Origin: UBA1351 sp963677625
Lineage (GTDB): Bacteria; Bacillota; Clostridia; Lachnospirales; Vallitaleaceae
Reading direction: 5' to 3'
Assembly (NCBI GenBank): GCA_963677625.2
Contig: CAXXSW010000007.1
Coordinates: 372,001-436,000, forward strand
DNA length: 64,000 nt
Below the pieces are notes generated by a model. It saw only the letters and a program-made list of their open reading frames with translations, was not told the DNA's origin and ran no database searches. Below, one piece after another: positions 36,469-45,386 of this stretch (position 1 is the first letter of the stretch; every line of letters starts with the position of its first letter). Both the position numbers and the translations under genes were made by a program.

Positions 36469-37620
36469 TTAAATAAAATATGTATAATTGGGAAGTTCCA
36501 TTCCAATTAATGGTTTGCAATAATCAATAAACTCTTGTGTTACATTGAAGTTTTCCCTGTCAATGTATGCATCCGGCATTTCTTTTTCGTGAAGCATAAC
36601 TTTTTCAATATCTATATAGATCACTTCCACATGGTAAGGGCTGTTAGATATTCTCTTAAGTCCCACCATTTTTCCACTGATTCCCTGATGCATAGCTTCA
36701 ACAGCTTTTTCTCCTACTAAGATTGCTTCATCTCTATCAACTTCTGATTGCAACCTTGCACTTGCTCTTCCAAAAATACCCGGTTTCTCACTTCTAGCCT
36801 TATAACCTAATTTCTTAATAATCATTTCAGCCAGATAAGTTCCTACATCCCCATAATAGGTCGCTCGATCAGTCCTATATATAGGGGGTACTATTGGTTG
36901 ACCTTCTTTATCCTTCAAACCTTCACTTGCAACCACAACGACGCCTTTTTTTTCATCAATAAGACTTTTAACTCTTGCAAGAAACTTGTCTTCATCAAAG
37001 GGCACTTCTGGCAAGAGAATCATATCCGGACCAAGACCATCACAAGTGGCAAGCGCTGAAGCCGCTGTAATCCAGCCAACATTTCTACCCATAGCTTCAA
37101 TAACCGAAACATGTATAGGCATTGATCTTACATCTTGAATAACTTCTGAAACACTTATAGCCATGTACTTTGCCATACTAGCATATCCTGGACTATGGTC
37201 AGTTTCACTGAGATCATTATCAACAGTTTTTGGAATCCCCATAACGTATATGCCCTTGTCCGCAGCATACTTATTAAGGTTTCCACATGCATCCATGGTC
37301 CCGTTTCCACCATTGAAAACAACATATTTAATGTCGTATTTCATACACACATCAACCATTCTTAAATACTCTTTTTCATAGAGAGGCGTCCGACTAGTGG
37401 AAATAGCTGTACCTGGTGTATGTTTCAAATTTTCTATACGTTCTTGACTGATTGTAGTAAAATCAACAAAATTTTCGTCCATAAAACCCCTAGTCCCTCC
37501 AAGGGCACCGTAAACATGCTGAATGTCCTCAGAAGCCATAGCCGACTTTATGACACCGTATAGGGAAGCATTTAAGACACTTGTAGGTCCACCACCATGA
37601 ACAACTAATAAATTATTCAT
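36469..37620 (-). CDS. Phosphofructokinase-family sugar kinase (PfkA/PFP fold) with altered 6-phosphate site
   Basis: 383 residues. Core motifs: nucleotide loop HGGGPTSVLN (8-17), GGNGT (104-108; ATP enzymes have GGDGS/T, PPi enzymes GGDDS), catalytic PKTVDND (130-136) and EAMGRNVGW. Residues that bind the 6-phosphate of fructose 6-phosphate in PfkA are partly changed: the Arg eight residues before MGR's Gly is His170, and the RxxxLGHxQR element reads RSEKPGIFGR (276-285), losing His and Gln but keeping two Arg. The phosphoryl donor (ATP or PPi) cannot be fixed from sequence. First gene of the operon, start after AAGGAGAAATAT, with a ROK-type site 42 bases upstream. Confidence 0.85.
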   Translation of the reverse strand: MNNLLVVHGGGPTSVLNASLYGVIKSAMASEDIQHVYGALGGTRGFMDENFVDFTTISQERIENLKHTPGTAISTSRTPLYEKEYLRMVDVCMKYDIKYVVFNGGNGTMDACGNLNKYAADKGIYVMGIPKTVDNDLSETDHSPGYASMAKYMAISVSEVIQDVRSMPIHVSVIEAMGRNVGWITAASALATCDGLGPDMILLPEVPFDEDKFLARVKSLIDEKKGVVVVASEGLKDKEGQPIVPPIYRTDRATYYGDVGTYLAEMIIKKLGYKARSEKPGIFGRASARLQSEVDRDEAILVGEKAVEAMHQGISGKMVGLKRISNSPYHVEVIYIDIEKVMLHEKEMPDAYIDRENFNVTQEFIDYCKPLIGMELPNYTYFI

Positions 37621-37661
37621 ATATTTCTCCTTATCCTTATTTATAAACTCAAAACACTTTA

Positions 37662-37674
37662 TTAATTCATTAAA
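37662..37674 (-). promoter_or_regulatory. Proposed ROK operator, site D
   Basis: Minus-strand TTTAATGAATTAA, 42 bases upstream of the kinase start codon. The surrounding 19 bases ATTTAATTTAATGAATTAA are identical to site E before the MFS-GH3 operon, which is strong internal evidence for one regulator. Confidence 0.6.
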
Positions 37675-37756
37675 TTAAATATATCATATTGAATTAAACG
37701 TGTCAAACAGTAAACTTCAGCACATATAAATTGTCATGTTTTTCATATAAATATAA

Positions 37757-37800
37757 AAGAGAAGAATATCTCCTGATTAAAGTAGAGGTATTCTTCTCTT
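37757..37800 (-). terminator. Terminator after the Gfo/Idh operon
   Basis: 16-base stem with a single wobble pair (arms 37757-37772 and 37785-37800, AAGAGAAGAATA core) and a 12-base loop, followed on the minus strand by TTATATTTATA. It ends the 46544-37844 gene series before the kinase promoter. Confidence 0.8.
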
Positions 37801-37843
37801 ATCGATGAATTAAAAAATCCTTTTTATTTTATGTAACCTATAT

Positions 37844-38872
37844 CTAGACCACATTATGGTCTAGATATATCGGTCGGCCTTCTTTAGCCGATTGATAGAC
37901 GCCTAAAACAATTTGTAAAGGCTTAATTCCTTCTTCACCGTTTACAACAACCGGCTTATCTTCAATAACACAATCATAAAATTCAGATATTTGTACTGAA
38001 TGGTGGATGCCCCAATAACCTTCGCCAGAATTACTTTTTTTATGACTATCTCCAAGAAGTCTTGTAGTTCCATCTTTCTCTAAGACTACATCAAAGCCAA
38101 CAATCTTTATAGTTGCTTTTTCTGTCATTAATTCTATCTGAATCGGTGCATTATGGGTATAGTAATTGGTTGCAAAAAGGGAATAGATACATCCGTTTTT
38201 AAACTTAATGGCTGCACTAGCCACATCTTCAACTTCCACGTTTTTTAAAACCCTATTGGCAATCTGACCATCAATCCGCTCTACCTTACTATTAACCAAA
38301 TACTGAACCAAATCAATAGAATGTATGGCTTGGTCGATTAGTACACCTCCACCTTCTTTTTCCCAACTTCCTTTCCAGTCACAGTCATAATATGATGGTG
38401 GCCTCCACCAAGTCAAAGAAGACCTTGCACCTATAACTTGACCAAGATCACCACTGTCTAGTATTTTTTTTGCCTCCTGTATGCCGGGGATATACCTGTT
38501 TTGAAAAATAACACCAAATTTTCCTTGGCTCTTATGAGATGTTTCAATCATCTTCCTTGCATCATCTAAGTTTATAGCCATTGGTTTTTCGGTCAAAACA
38601 TGTATGCCCGCATCAAGACAAGCTAACACTTGATCCTTATGGAGGAAATGAGGGGTACATATGTGTACAAGATCTAAACCACTAGATAAAACTCTATCGA
38701 AATCATCCGTAGATCCACATGCTTCAAAGGATTTTGCAAAAGCTTCTGCCCTGGCTAATTCTTTATCCATAGCCAGAACAAGCTGAATTCGATCCAACTG
38801 ATCTTTAAAGACATCTTTATAGACAATAGAAATCCTACCACACCCAACTATACCTACTCGCAATTTTTTCAT
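37844..38872 (-). CDS. Gfo/Idh/MocA-family oxidoreductase
   Basis: NAD(P)-dependent sugar dehydrogenase, 342 residues. N-terminal Rossmann motif VGIVGCGRIS (7-16), then the family EKPMAINLDDA motif (Lys-Pro catalytic lysine) and WWRPPSYYDCDWKGSWEKEGGGVLIDQAIHSIDLVQYL cut by the usual blocks; His in the GGGVLIDQAIHSID region is the typical catalytic His. Substrates are usually glycosides, inositols or sugar acids. Start after GAAGGTAGATGGTAT. Last gene of an operon with two TIM-barrel sugar isomerase-like proteins and a second oxidoreductase. Confidence 0.9.
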   Translation of the reverse strand: MKKLRVGIVGCGRISIVYKDVFKDQLDRIQLVLAMDKELARAEAFAKSFEACGSTDDFDRVLSSGLDLVHICTPHFLHKDQVLACLDAGIHVLTEKPMAINLDDARKMIETSHKSQGKFGVIFQNRYIPGIQEAKKILDSGDLGQVIGARSSLTWWRPPSYYDCDWKGSWEKEGGGVLIDQAIHSIDLVQYLVNSKVERIDGQIANRVLKNVEVEDVASAAIKFKNGCIYSLFATNYYTHNAPIQIELMTEKATIKIVGFDVVLEKDGTTRLLGDSHKKSNSGEGYWGIHHSVQISEFYDCVIEDKPVVVNGEEGIKPLQIVLGVYQSAKEGRPIYLDHNVV

Positions 38873-38896
38873 ATACCATCTACCTTCTTCCCTGGT

Positions 38897-39691
38897 CTAT
38901 ATAAATTGTTGAAGAAAATCGAAAGCTCTTTCATATCGACCAAAGTCTTCTTCTCCGGTTTCATATTCTACAACCATCCATCCGTCTTGGCCAAGTGTTT
39001 CTTTAATAGCAGGAATCAGTTCTTTAAAAAGAGTCATACCTTGGCCAAGATCAACAAAATCTCCATCTTTGGACAAGTCTCTAATATGTACATAATTAAT
39101 ACGGTCTCCATGTTCTTTCAAAAGTTGTATAGGGTCAGCACCGGCCTTCTGAGCCCAGCCAAGATCAAAGCCAAAGTTAAGATCCGGTGCATGCAAAACC
39201 AAAGCATGATACAAGGTTGCTTGTCCGGCAAACTCCCAGTTATGATTATGATAATTGAGACTAACACCTAACTTCCGGCACGCAAGTGCTACTTCATTAA
39301 TTTTCTTAGCCGCAGCTACTATCTTTTCATCAGGAAAACTTCCAAGGTAGTCAAGGATTTCCGTCGATTTTACCGAAAAAACACCGGACAACATAATATT
39401 CTTTGAAGGCAGGTCCTTAACGAACTCTGCTACTTTCAAAATATTATCAAACTGGTTTTTGGCTTCTTCTTCATCTTCCCATTTATCCCAAAAGGTAACT
39501 GCATGCATAGCAGACATTTGAAAGTCATTGGCTTCTAGTACATCAAGCAAATCTTTTTTATTTTCAGTTCCAAAAAACCTTGAACCAATTTCACCACCGT
39601 CAAAACCAGCAGCTTTTAGCTTAGATATAACTTCTTGAGTATTTGTCTTTATTGCTTCCTTAAATAAAACTGCGTGACAACCTAATTGCAT
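38897..39691 (-). CDS. Sugar phosphate isomerase/epimerase (xylose isomerase-like TIM barrel)
   Basis: 264 residues of the AP_endonuc_2 fold. Metal-site motifs expected of the family are visible: NYHNHNWEF, GFDLGWAQKAG, YVHIRDL and MVVEYETG (final Glu). Relatives include hydroxypyruvate isomerase, 2-keto-myo-inositol dehydratase and 3-keto-glycoside lyases. Start after AGGAGGTTATT. Pairing with Gfo/Idh enzymes fits an oxidation-then-cleavage route. Confidence 0.87.
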   Translation of the reverse strand: MQLGCHAVLFKEAIKTNTQEVISKLKAAGFDGGEIGSRFFGTENKKDLLDVLEANDFQMSAMHAVTFWDKWEDEEEAKNQFDNILKVAEFVKDLPSKNIMLSGVFSVKSTEILDYLGSFPDEKIVAAAKKINEVALACRKLGVSLNYHNHNWEFAGQATLYHALVLHAPDLNFGFDLGWAQKAGADPIQLLKEHGDRINYVHIRDLSKDGDFVDLGQGMTLFKELIPAIKETLGQDGWMVVEYETGEEDFGRYERAFDFLQQFI

Positions 39692-39707
39692 AATAACCTC
39701 CTATTTC

Positions 39708-40583
39708 CTATAAAAACATCTCAATGTGCTTCTTAGCCTTAATAATTCCGGTTTGAACCTTTTCTAAACTCCCCTCCCAAACAGGGTCCTCATGTTCAAT
39801 AGAAATACTTCCTTGATAAGCAATTTCATCAAGGTTAGCCACAATCTTACTCCAATCCACCTCACCTAAGCCAGGTAGACGATGACGCCACCATTGGTGA
39901 TCATAGAAATGGTTTTCTTCCGTAATATTATGGAGAATGCCAATCCTATTCAGATTATGTCGTAAAATTTCAGTATCTTTTCCATGTACATGATAAATCT
40001 TATGTCCAAACTCCTTAATAGACTCATAAGGATCCATCATTTGCCAAATCATGTGGGAAGGATCATAACACAAACCAAGCCTATCTGACTGTATTGCTGT
40101 AAACAACTTCTCCCACATATATGGTGATATAGCAATATTACCCATCATAGGACAATTTTCAATAGCAATTCTTACATTGTTTTTTTCTGCTTCTTCTAAA
40201 AAACTCTTATACAGTTCAACGACTTGCTTAAGACTTTTCTCCGGATCATAACGCATTCCATAAAAGGCTTCCGGTGTAACTCCGGTACAAGATACTACTG
40301 TCTTAATTCCAAGTTTTCCGGCAAGACCTATTCTCTCCATCATATTATTATAATGATTTTTTGCCACCTCTTCATCAGGATCCAAAAAGTTTCGGCAATA
40401 AATAAGGGCCCCAATATCAATCTTTCCTTTTTCTAAAACCTGACCTAATATCTCTTCGCTTATAGGTACCGCCGGTCCAACCTCCATATCCTCAAAACCG
40501 TTTTCTACGGCCCAATCAGCAATCTTATTCAAATCTTTTAATCCCTGCCAACCTAGGCTGTTGGTATGAAATCCAATCTTCAT
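39708..40583 (-). CDS. Sugar phosphate isomerase/epimerase (xylose isomerase-like TIM barrel)
   Basis: 291-residue AP_endonuc_2-fold protein, distinct from its 264-residue neighbour. Motifs: VRIAIENCPM (metal Glu), LGLCYDPSHMIWQ, IYHVHGKDTEI and SIEHEDPVW (final Glu, substrate/metal site). The insert HNITEENHFYDHQWWRHRLPGLGEVDW, read as two blocks, is common in a large group of such proteins next to Gfo/Idh genes. Start after CAAGGAGGAAAAA. Confidence 0.87.
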   Translation of the reverse strand: MKIGFHTNSLGWQGLKDLNKIADWAVENGFEDMEVGPAVPISEEILGQVLEKGKIDIGALIYCRNFLDPDEEVAKNHYNNMMERIGLAGKLGIKTVVSCTGVTPEAFYGMRYDPEKSLKQVVELYKSFLEEAEKNNVRIAIENCPMMGNIAISPYMWEKLFTAIQSDRLGLCYDPSHMIWQMMDPYESIKEFGHKIYHVHGKDTEILRHNLNRIGILHNITEENHFYDHQWWRHRLPGLGEVDWSKIVANLDEIAYQGSISIEHEDPVWEGSLEKVQTGIIKAKKHIEMFL

Positions 40584-40601
40584 TTTTTCCTCCTTGTCTG
40601 A

Positions 40602-41687
40602 CTATTTTTCAATAGACTTACTTATGCCCTCATGAGCAGATTCATCTAATTTATCCAATATCTTCTGAATATAGATTCCTCTTTGAAAATCTCTACTCGA
40701 TTGTTTCTTATTGAGAATATTATCAATGAACTCATCAATTTCATCCTCAAATCGTGACCTTCCCTTAAACTCATCAGGCACTTCCTCAACTTCCGGCGTC
40801 TTCTTAAAATCAAAAGACTCACCTTTTTCTTTTAATAGGACCTTAACTTTTTCGTCTTCACCTTCATAAATAAGGATACCGCCATCACCAATAATCTCCC
40901 ACCTGTGGCACGACATACCAATCCTACTTGAAAGAAAAGTAGAAACAACTCCCTTTTCCAATTTTGCAGTAAATACAGCGCAATCATCATTAGTAACAGG
41001 TAGTTTATCCTCACTTAACTCAGCATACCGTTCCTTAATTCCAGTGGATGTCAATGCAGTCACCTGTGTAATCTTTCCTTCTGTCGGACTTAATAGATAA
41101 TCAGTCAAATCAAGCATATGAGATCCAAAATCTGCTAATGCTCCTGAACCGGACCTATCTCGGTTCATTCTCCACTCACGTTTTACATTGTCTCTACCGG
41201 CAATTCTTCCACCACCTAATTGATGAGAGCATGCAAAAACCTTACCTATTTTCCCTTGGTCAATAATGGATTTCATGTATTGAATTGCAGGAATTCCCCT
41301 ATAACAAAATCCTGTCATATTTACCAGTTCAGGATGTTTCTTGGCAGACTCCAACATTTCTTCAGCCGATTTCGCATCTGTGCTTATCGGCTTCTCACAA
41401 AGAACATGGACACCTTCTTCCAATGCCTGAATAGATAAGCTCACATGTGTATCATTTGGTGTGCATATACTGACAGCATCTACCATACTTAATAGTTCCT
41501 CATAGGTTTGGCAGATATGAACATCTTCAATCTTCTTATCCTTGGCCCACTGACAAGCTCTACCCTCTACTTCATCATATAAGGCAACCAGTTCAGCATC
41601 TGGATTCTTCTGATAAGCCATTACATGAGGTAGAGCAATCCCAATAGTATAACCTGTTCCAACAATACCAACTTTTACTTTTTCCAT
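40602..41687 (-). CDS. Gfo/Idh/MocA-family oxidoreductase
   Basis: 361-residue NAD(P)-dependent dehydrogenase. Rossmann motif VGIVGTGYTIG, catalytic Lys in LCEKPISTDAKSAEEM and the GSGALADFGSHMLDLTDYLL block with the usual Asp and His. Start after AGAAGGAGAAGGTT. First gene of the sub-operon 41687-37844, preceded by a TGACACGTGTCA operator 17 bases upstream of its start. Not closely similar to the 342-residue homologue, so the two probably oxidise different substrates or run in opposite directions. Confidence 0.9.
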   Translation of the reverse strand: MEKVKVGIVGTGYTIGIALPHVMAYQKNPDAELVALYDEVEGRACQWAKDKKIEDVHICQTYEELLSMVDAVSICTPNDTHVSLSIQALEEGVHVLCEKPISTDAKSAEEMLESAKKHPELVNMTGFCYRGIPAIQYMKSIIDQGKIGKVFACSHQLGGGRIAGRDNVKREWRMNRDRSGSGALADFGSHMLDLTDYLLSPTEGKITQVTALTSTGIKERYAELSEDKLPVTNDDCAVFTAKLEKGVVSTFLSSRIGMSCHRWEIIGDGGILIYEGEDEKVKVLLKEKGESFDFKKTPEVEEVPDEFKGRSRFEDEIDEFIDNILNKKQSSRDFQRGIYIQKILDKLDESAHEGISKSIEK

Positions 41688-41703
41688 AACCTTCTCCTTC
41701 TAG

Positions 41704-41715
41704 TGACACGTGTCA
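41704..41715. promoter_or_regulatory. LacI-type operator 1
   Basis: TGACACGTGTCA, a perfect palindrome with the central CG typical of LacI-family operators, 17 bases upstream of the 41687 start codon. An identical copy precedes the LacI gene. Confidence 0.7.
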
Positions 41716-41730
41716 ATAACTTTGATTAAT

Positions 41731-41753
41731 ATATACCCGTTTACCGGGTATAT
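41731..41753 (-). terminator. Hairpin after the LacI gene
   Basis: Stem ATATACCCG / CGGGTATAT with a 5-base loop, 19 bases after the LacI stop codon. The following bases are AT-rich but not a real T-tract, so termination may be partial. Confidence 0.45.
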
Positions 41754-41771
41754 AGTTGTACATTTATGTGA

Positions 41772-42809
41772 TTATAACTTTCTGGTGGATCCTCTTTCAA
41801 CAACAATACATTTTTCCATTATATTCCTTGTTTTTCCTTTGTTTTCGAGAGTTTTCAATAAGTTTTCAGCAGCCTTTATGCCTATAGCCTTCATGGGGAG
41901 GTCTGTTGTTGTTAATTGAGGGAAACAATAATTTTCACCTCCGTTGTCCGCCAAAGCAACAATAGAAAGGTCCTTTGGGACCTCAATATTTAACTTATTA
42001 GCTATCCGAATCATATGAAGACCAATATGGGCCCAAGCCGCAATGAGAACAGTTTCATCTGATTCTAATAGGATAGTTTCAAGCTTTGCATACATGTACT
42101 CTTCATCTGCTTGAAAATAAGAATATATACCTTCATACTCTTTCAGGATGACTCCGTCATGACCATTTACTGCGTCTTGTATTCCTTTATATCTTTCAAC
42201 TTCCTGTTCTGAATCCAAGTTAGGATATAGGTAGCCTATAGACTTATGACCCATATTTATAAGTAACTTAGTCATTTCATAGGCCCCGGTATAATAGTCA
42301 ATATCAACGCTATTTATCTCTTTACTATCTAGATGATAGTCTATAAAGACTGAAGGGATATCCTCACTAGTAACCAGCTTGATCTTTTCATCAACCTTAT
42401 CATATTTAACCTTCTCCTGATGAGCAATGAAAATCAAAGCATCTACCTTATTGGTTTTATACAAGCGATAGTACTCAGGATAATCATTTTCATCCTTTTC
42501 ATCAGAACAAAAAATCATATTGTAACCTGCTTCCACCAATAATGGTTGAAGGGCACCAACAATCCGAATAAATCGGATTTCATCAATTTTACGTTTCGAT
42601 ACAATACCAATGGACATAGAACGTTTCGTCTTTAAGGCTTGTGCCGTATTATTGGGAAAATACCCCAATTTCTTTGCTGCTTTAAGAACCCTTTTTCTCG
42701 TTTCATCAGATATACTGACATGATTCACTTTATTGAGGACATAGGAAACTGTCGTTCTAGATACACCAGCTTCTCTTGCCACATCTGAGCTTGTAACCTT
42801 CTTTTTCAT
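41772..42809 (-). CDS. LacI-family transcriptional repressor
   Basis: About 345 residues. N-terminal helix-turn-helix KVTSSDVAREAGVSRTTVSYVLNK with hinge helix, followed by a periplasmic-binding-like effector domain (SMSIGIVSKR, VDALIFIAHQ, GAYEMTKLLINMGHKSIGYLYPN, PQLTTTDLPMKAIGIKAAENLL). The frame can be extended to a GTG at 42866, but that codon lies inside the operator and the family starts directly before KKVTSSDVA, so 42809 is chosen. Identical operators before this gene and before the Gfo/Idh operon indicate autoregulation plus control of that operon. Confidence 0.92.
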   Translation of the reverse strand: MKKKVTSSDVAREAGVSRTTVSYVLNKVNHVSISDETRKRVLKAAKKLGYFPNNTAQALKTKRSMSIGIVSKRKIDEIRFIRIVGALQPLLVEAGYNMIFCSDEKDENDYPEYYRLYKTNKVDALIFIAHQEKVKYDKVDEKIKLVTSEDIPSVFIDYHLDSKEINSVDIDYYTGAYEMTKLLINMGHKSIGYLYPNLDSEQEVERYKGIQDAVNGHDGVILKEYEGIYSYFQADEEYMYAKLETILLESDETVLIAAWAHIGLHMIRIANKLNIEVPKDLSIVALADNGGENYCFPQLTTTDLPMKAIGIKAAENLLKTLENKGKTRNIMEKCIVVERGSTRKL

Positions 42810-42860
42810 ACCAAGACCACTTTTCATAGATTTATGACTAATTAATGATATCACGGTCAT

Positions 42861-42872
42861 TGACACGTGTCA
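42861..42872. promoter_or_regulatory. LacI-type operator 2 (autoregulatory)
   Basis: TGACACGTGTCA, 52 bases upstream of the LacI start codon, identical to the copy at 41704. Confidence 0.7.
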
Positions 42873-42919
42873 ATTTTCATAAACTCGACAATTGAAAATC
42901 TAAACTTTCTTGAAACTAC

Positions 42920-45313
42920 CTATTCAACCTTAGAAGAACTTGAGTATTTTCTTTTGCCCATAAGCATAACTTTTTCACCGGTTAGCATAATGGTCTTTTC
43001 ATAAAAAATATCCTTTGATGAAGTACCTAGCATAAGCCTAAGACCACCAGGTTCAACAACAAACTCCATATCCTCATTGTAAAATCCTAATAAGGCCGTT
43101 GGAAGTTCAATGGTCACCTTTTTTTCTTCACCAGCTTCTAATTCAACTTTTGCGAAGCCCGCCAACTGCATATTTGGACGAACAATTCTTGCATCCTCGA
43201 AGTAATAATATAGTTGGATAACTTCAGAAGCTTTCATGGAACCTGTGTTTTTCACTTTACATGATATAACAATTTGCCCATCATCTAGACTTACATTTTC
43301 ATTATCTACTTCACAATCTTTGATATCAAATTGTGAATAAGAAAGTCCATAACCAAAAGGAAACAAGGGTTCATCATCTTCATCCACATAACCACCACTA
43401 AAAATTGTAGCTGACAAGGGGTCTGGCTGAGAGGAATAACCACTTCCAACCTTATGGTTGTAGAAACAAGGAACCTGTCCAACACTTCTTGGTATCGTTA
43501 CAGGAAGTTTCCCTTCTGGGGAATGATCACCCACTATAATATCCCTAATTGCTTTACCTGCATATGGTCCGGGCATAAAGGCTTGAATAATACCTTCAAC
43601 ATGGTCTTTTGCCCACTCAATTGCAAATACACCAGGTCCATATAGTACCATAACCACTGGCTTACCAACCTTTTTGACAACTTCCAAAAGTTCTTGCTGT
43701 ACACCTGGTAAATCCAGTCTCGCCCTGTCTTTACCCTCTCCTCCGGTAACATTAATCCAGCCACAATTGCCACCAAGGGCCATAATGACAACATCAGACT
43801 TTTGGGCAAGACCTATGGCTTCTTGGAAATTTTCTCTATTATCACCAATAATATTACAGCCTTTAGCATAAGATACCTCATAACTTTCAGCTAAGGCTTC
43901 CTGCAAGGTAGAGCTACCCACCTTAGCAAGTAAGGTTTTCATATCATCCATCTTAGACATTTGTTCTTCGCTAAACATAGCAAACATTTGATCAAATGCT
44001 CCTCCTTCACCGGATTTTTTGGATTCTCCTGATTTCTTAGAGCCGGATGACATTTCGAGATATGCCGGATAAGTATAGCCTGAGATTGGATATCTCAGAT
44101 TGTCTCCATGAGGACCGATAACAGCTATCTTCTTATCTTGAGAGATTGGTAAGATCCCTTCATTTTTCAATAGAGTTATAGACTTTAGAGCCAATTTTTC
44201 ACTAAAGACTTGTTTATCTTTGTTAGTCATAGCCTCACTGATTTTTTCCTCATCTACATAAGGATGATCAAAAAGTCCAACATCAAACTTAATAGTCAAA
44301 ATACGTCTAACCGATTCATCTAAGAGGGCTTCGTCAAGTTCACCAGCTCTCACATAATCAGGCAGTTGTCGATAAGCATCTCCGATAGGAATTTCTGTGT
44401 CCAAACCACCTTTTTTTGCAATCAAACCCGCTTCTTTATAAGTTTTTGCAACATTAAAATATCGATGCATCTTAGCGATACCGCCACCATCAGATGTAAG
44501 CATTCCTTTAAATCCCATAGTTTCACGTAAAAGTTTTCTTGCTATCTTCTTATTTGCACCAACCGGCAACCCATCGATTTCTGAATATGATGCCATCATA
44601 CCGCCAAGTCCTGCTTCTTTTGCCGCAGCTTCAAAGGGTGTTGCAAATACTTCATAGAGTTCCCGATCATTAAGTCTTGTCGTTGCAGTATTAAGGCCTG
44701 CTTGAGTTTCACTATAGCCAAGAAAATGTTTAGCAATACAGCTTACACCTTTAGACTGCATACCCGCCACATAATTGATTCCGAATTGACTGACTAAATA
44801 ATGATCTTCGCCAAAAGTCTCATAGGTTCTTCCCCATCTAGGATCACGACTAACATCAATAACCGGACTCATAGCTGAATTACATCCTACCGCCTTGCTT
44901 TCTTCACCGATGATCTCTGACATTTTTTTAGCTAATTCAGGTTCCCAAGTACAGGCAATATTTAACATAGAAGGAAACACAGTCCCTTTTGCTGCCGGGT
45001 ATCCTGATAAATTTTCAGTCTGAAGCGCAACAGGTATACCAAGTCTTGTTTCTTCAACAAAGAATCGTTGCAGCTTGTTTCCTATTCTTACTATATCCAA
45101 GGGATCACTTAAACCAACAATTGAAAATTGAGTGATTCTACCATGGCCATTGGAAAATCTTGCTTTTACTTTTTCATAATCGAACTTACCATCTGTTATA
45201 ACATTAAAGGCCAAGTCACCACATAATTGAGCTGCTTTTTCCTCCAGTGTCATCCTTTTTAGTAAATCTTCTACCCTTTCAGCTACAGGTTTTGTCTTAT
45301 CTTTGTAACTCAT
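42920..45313 (-). CDS. GH3 glycoside hydrolase (beta-glucosidase/xylosidase type)
   Basis: 797-residue retaining beta-glycosidase, no signal peptide, so cytoplasmic. Three domains: TIM barrel with substrate-binding CIAKHFLGY (Lys195-His196) and nucleophile Asp275 in MLTSDGGG; a central alpha/beta sandwich (VIMALGGNCGWINVTGGEGKDR); and a fibronectin-III-like C-terminus (LQLAGFAKVELEAGEEKKVTIEL in blocks). A Ser/Gly/Lys-rich repeat SKKSGESKKSGEG is inserted near residue 430. Specificity is not readable. Start after AAGGAGGTACAT. Follows the MFS gene and precedes LacI; expected to free a sugar from imported beta-glycosides. Confidence 0.92.
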   Translation of the reverse strand: MSYKDKTKPVAERVEDLLKRMTLEEKAAQLCGDLAFNVITDGKFDYEKVKARFSNGHGRITQFSIVGLSDPLDIVRIGNKLQRFFVEETRLGIPVALQTENLSGYPAAKGTVFPSMLNIACTWEPELAKKMSEIIGEESKAVGCNSAMSPVIDVSRDPRWGRTYETFGEDHYLVSQFGINYVAGMQSKGVSCIAKHFLGYSETQAGLNTATTRLNDRELYEVFATPFEAAAKEAGLGGMMASYSEIDGLPVGANKKIARKLLRETMGFKGMLTSDGGGIAKMHRYFNVAKTYKEAGLIAKKGGLDTEIPIGDAYRQLPDYVRAGELDEALLDESVRRILTIKFDVGLFDHPYVDEEKISEAMTNKDKQVFSEKLALKSITLLKNEGILPISQDKKIAVIGPHGDNLRYPISGYTYPAYLEMSSGSKKSGESKKSGEGGAFDQMFAMFSEEQMSKMDDMKTLLAKVGSSTLQEALAESYEVSYAKGCNIIGDNRENFQEAIGLAQKSDVVIMALGGNCGWINVTGGEGKDRARLDLPGVQQELLEVVKKVGKPVVMVLYGPGVFAIEWAKDHVEGIIQAFMPGPYAGKAIRDIIVGDHSPEGKLPVTIPRSVGQVPCFYNHKVGSGYSSQPDPLSATIFSGGYVDEDDEPLFPFGYGLSYSQFDIKDCEVDNENVSLDDGQIVISCKVKNTGSMKASEVIQLYYYFEDARIVRPNMQLAGFAKVELEAGEEKKVTIELPTALLGFYNEDMEFVVEPGGLRLMLGTSSKDIFYEKTIMLTGEKVMLMGKRKYSSSSKVE

Positions 45314-45386
45314 ATGTACCTCCTTATATTGAGCCTTTTATATAATCATTCTTACTCAAAACTTCTAATTATTTAACACTGAATCA

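Noticed and set aside
42873..42899. ATTTTCA/TGAAAAT dyad upstream of the LacI gene as a terminator
   Set aside because: Seven AT-rich pairs with a long loop and no T-tract; likely chance.
43534..43809. 91-codon frame inside the GH3 gene
   Set aside because: Same strand, other frame, wholly inside the central domain of a well-conserved enzyme.
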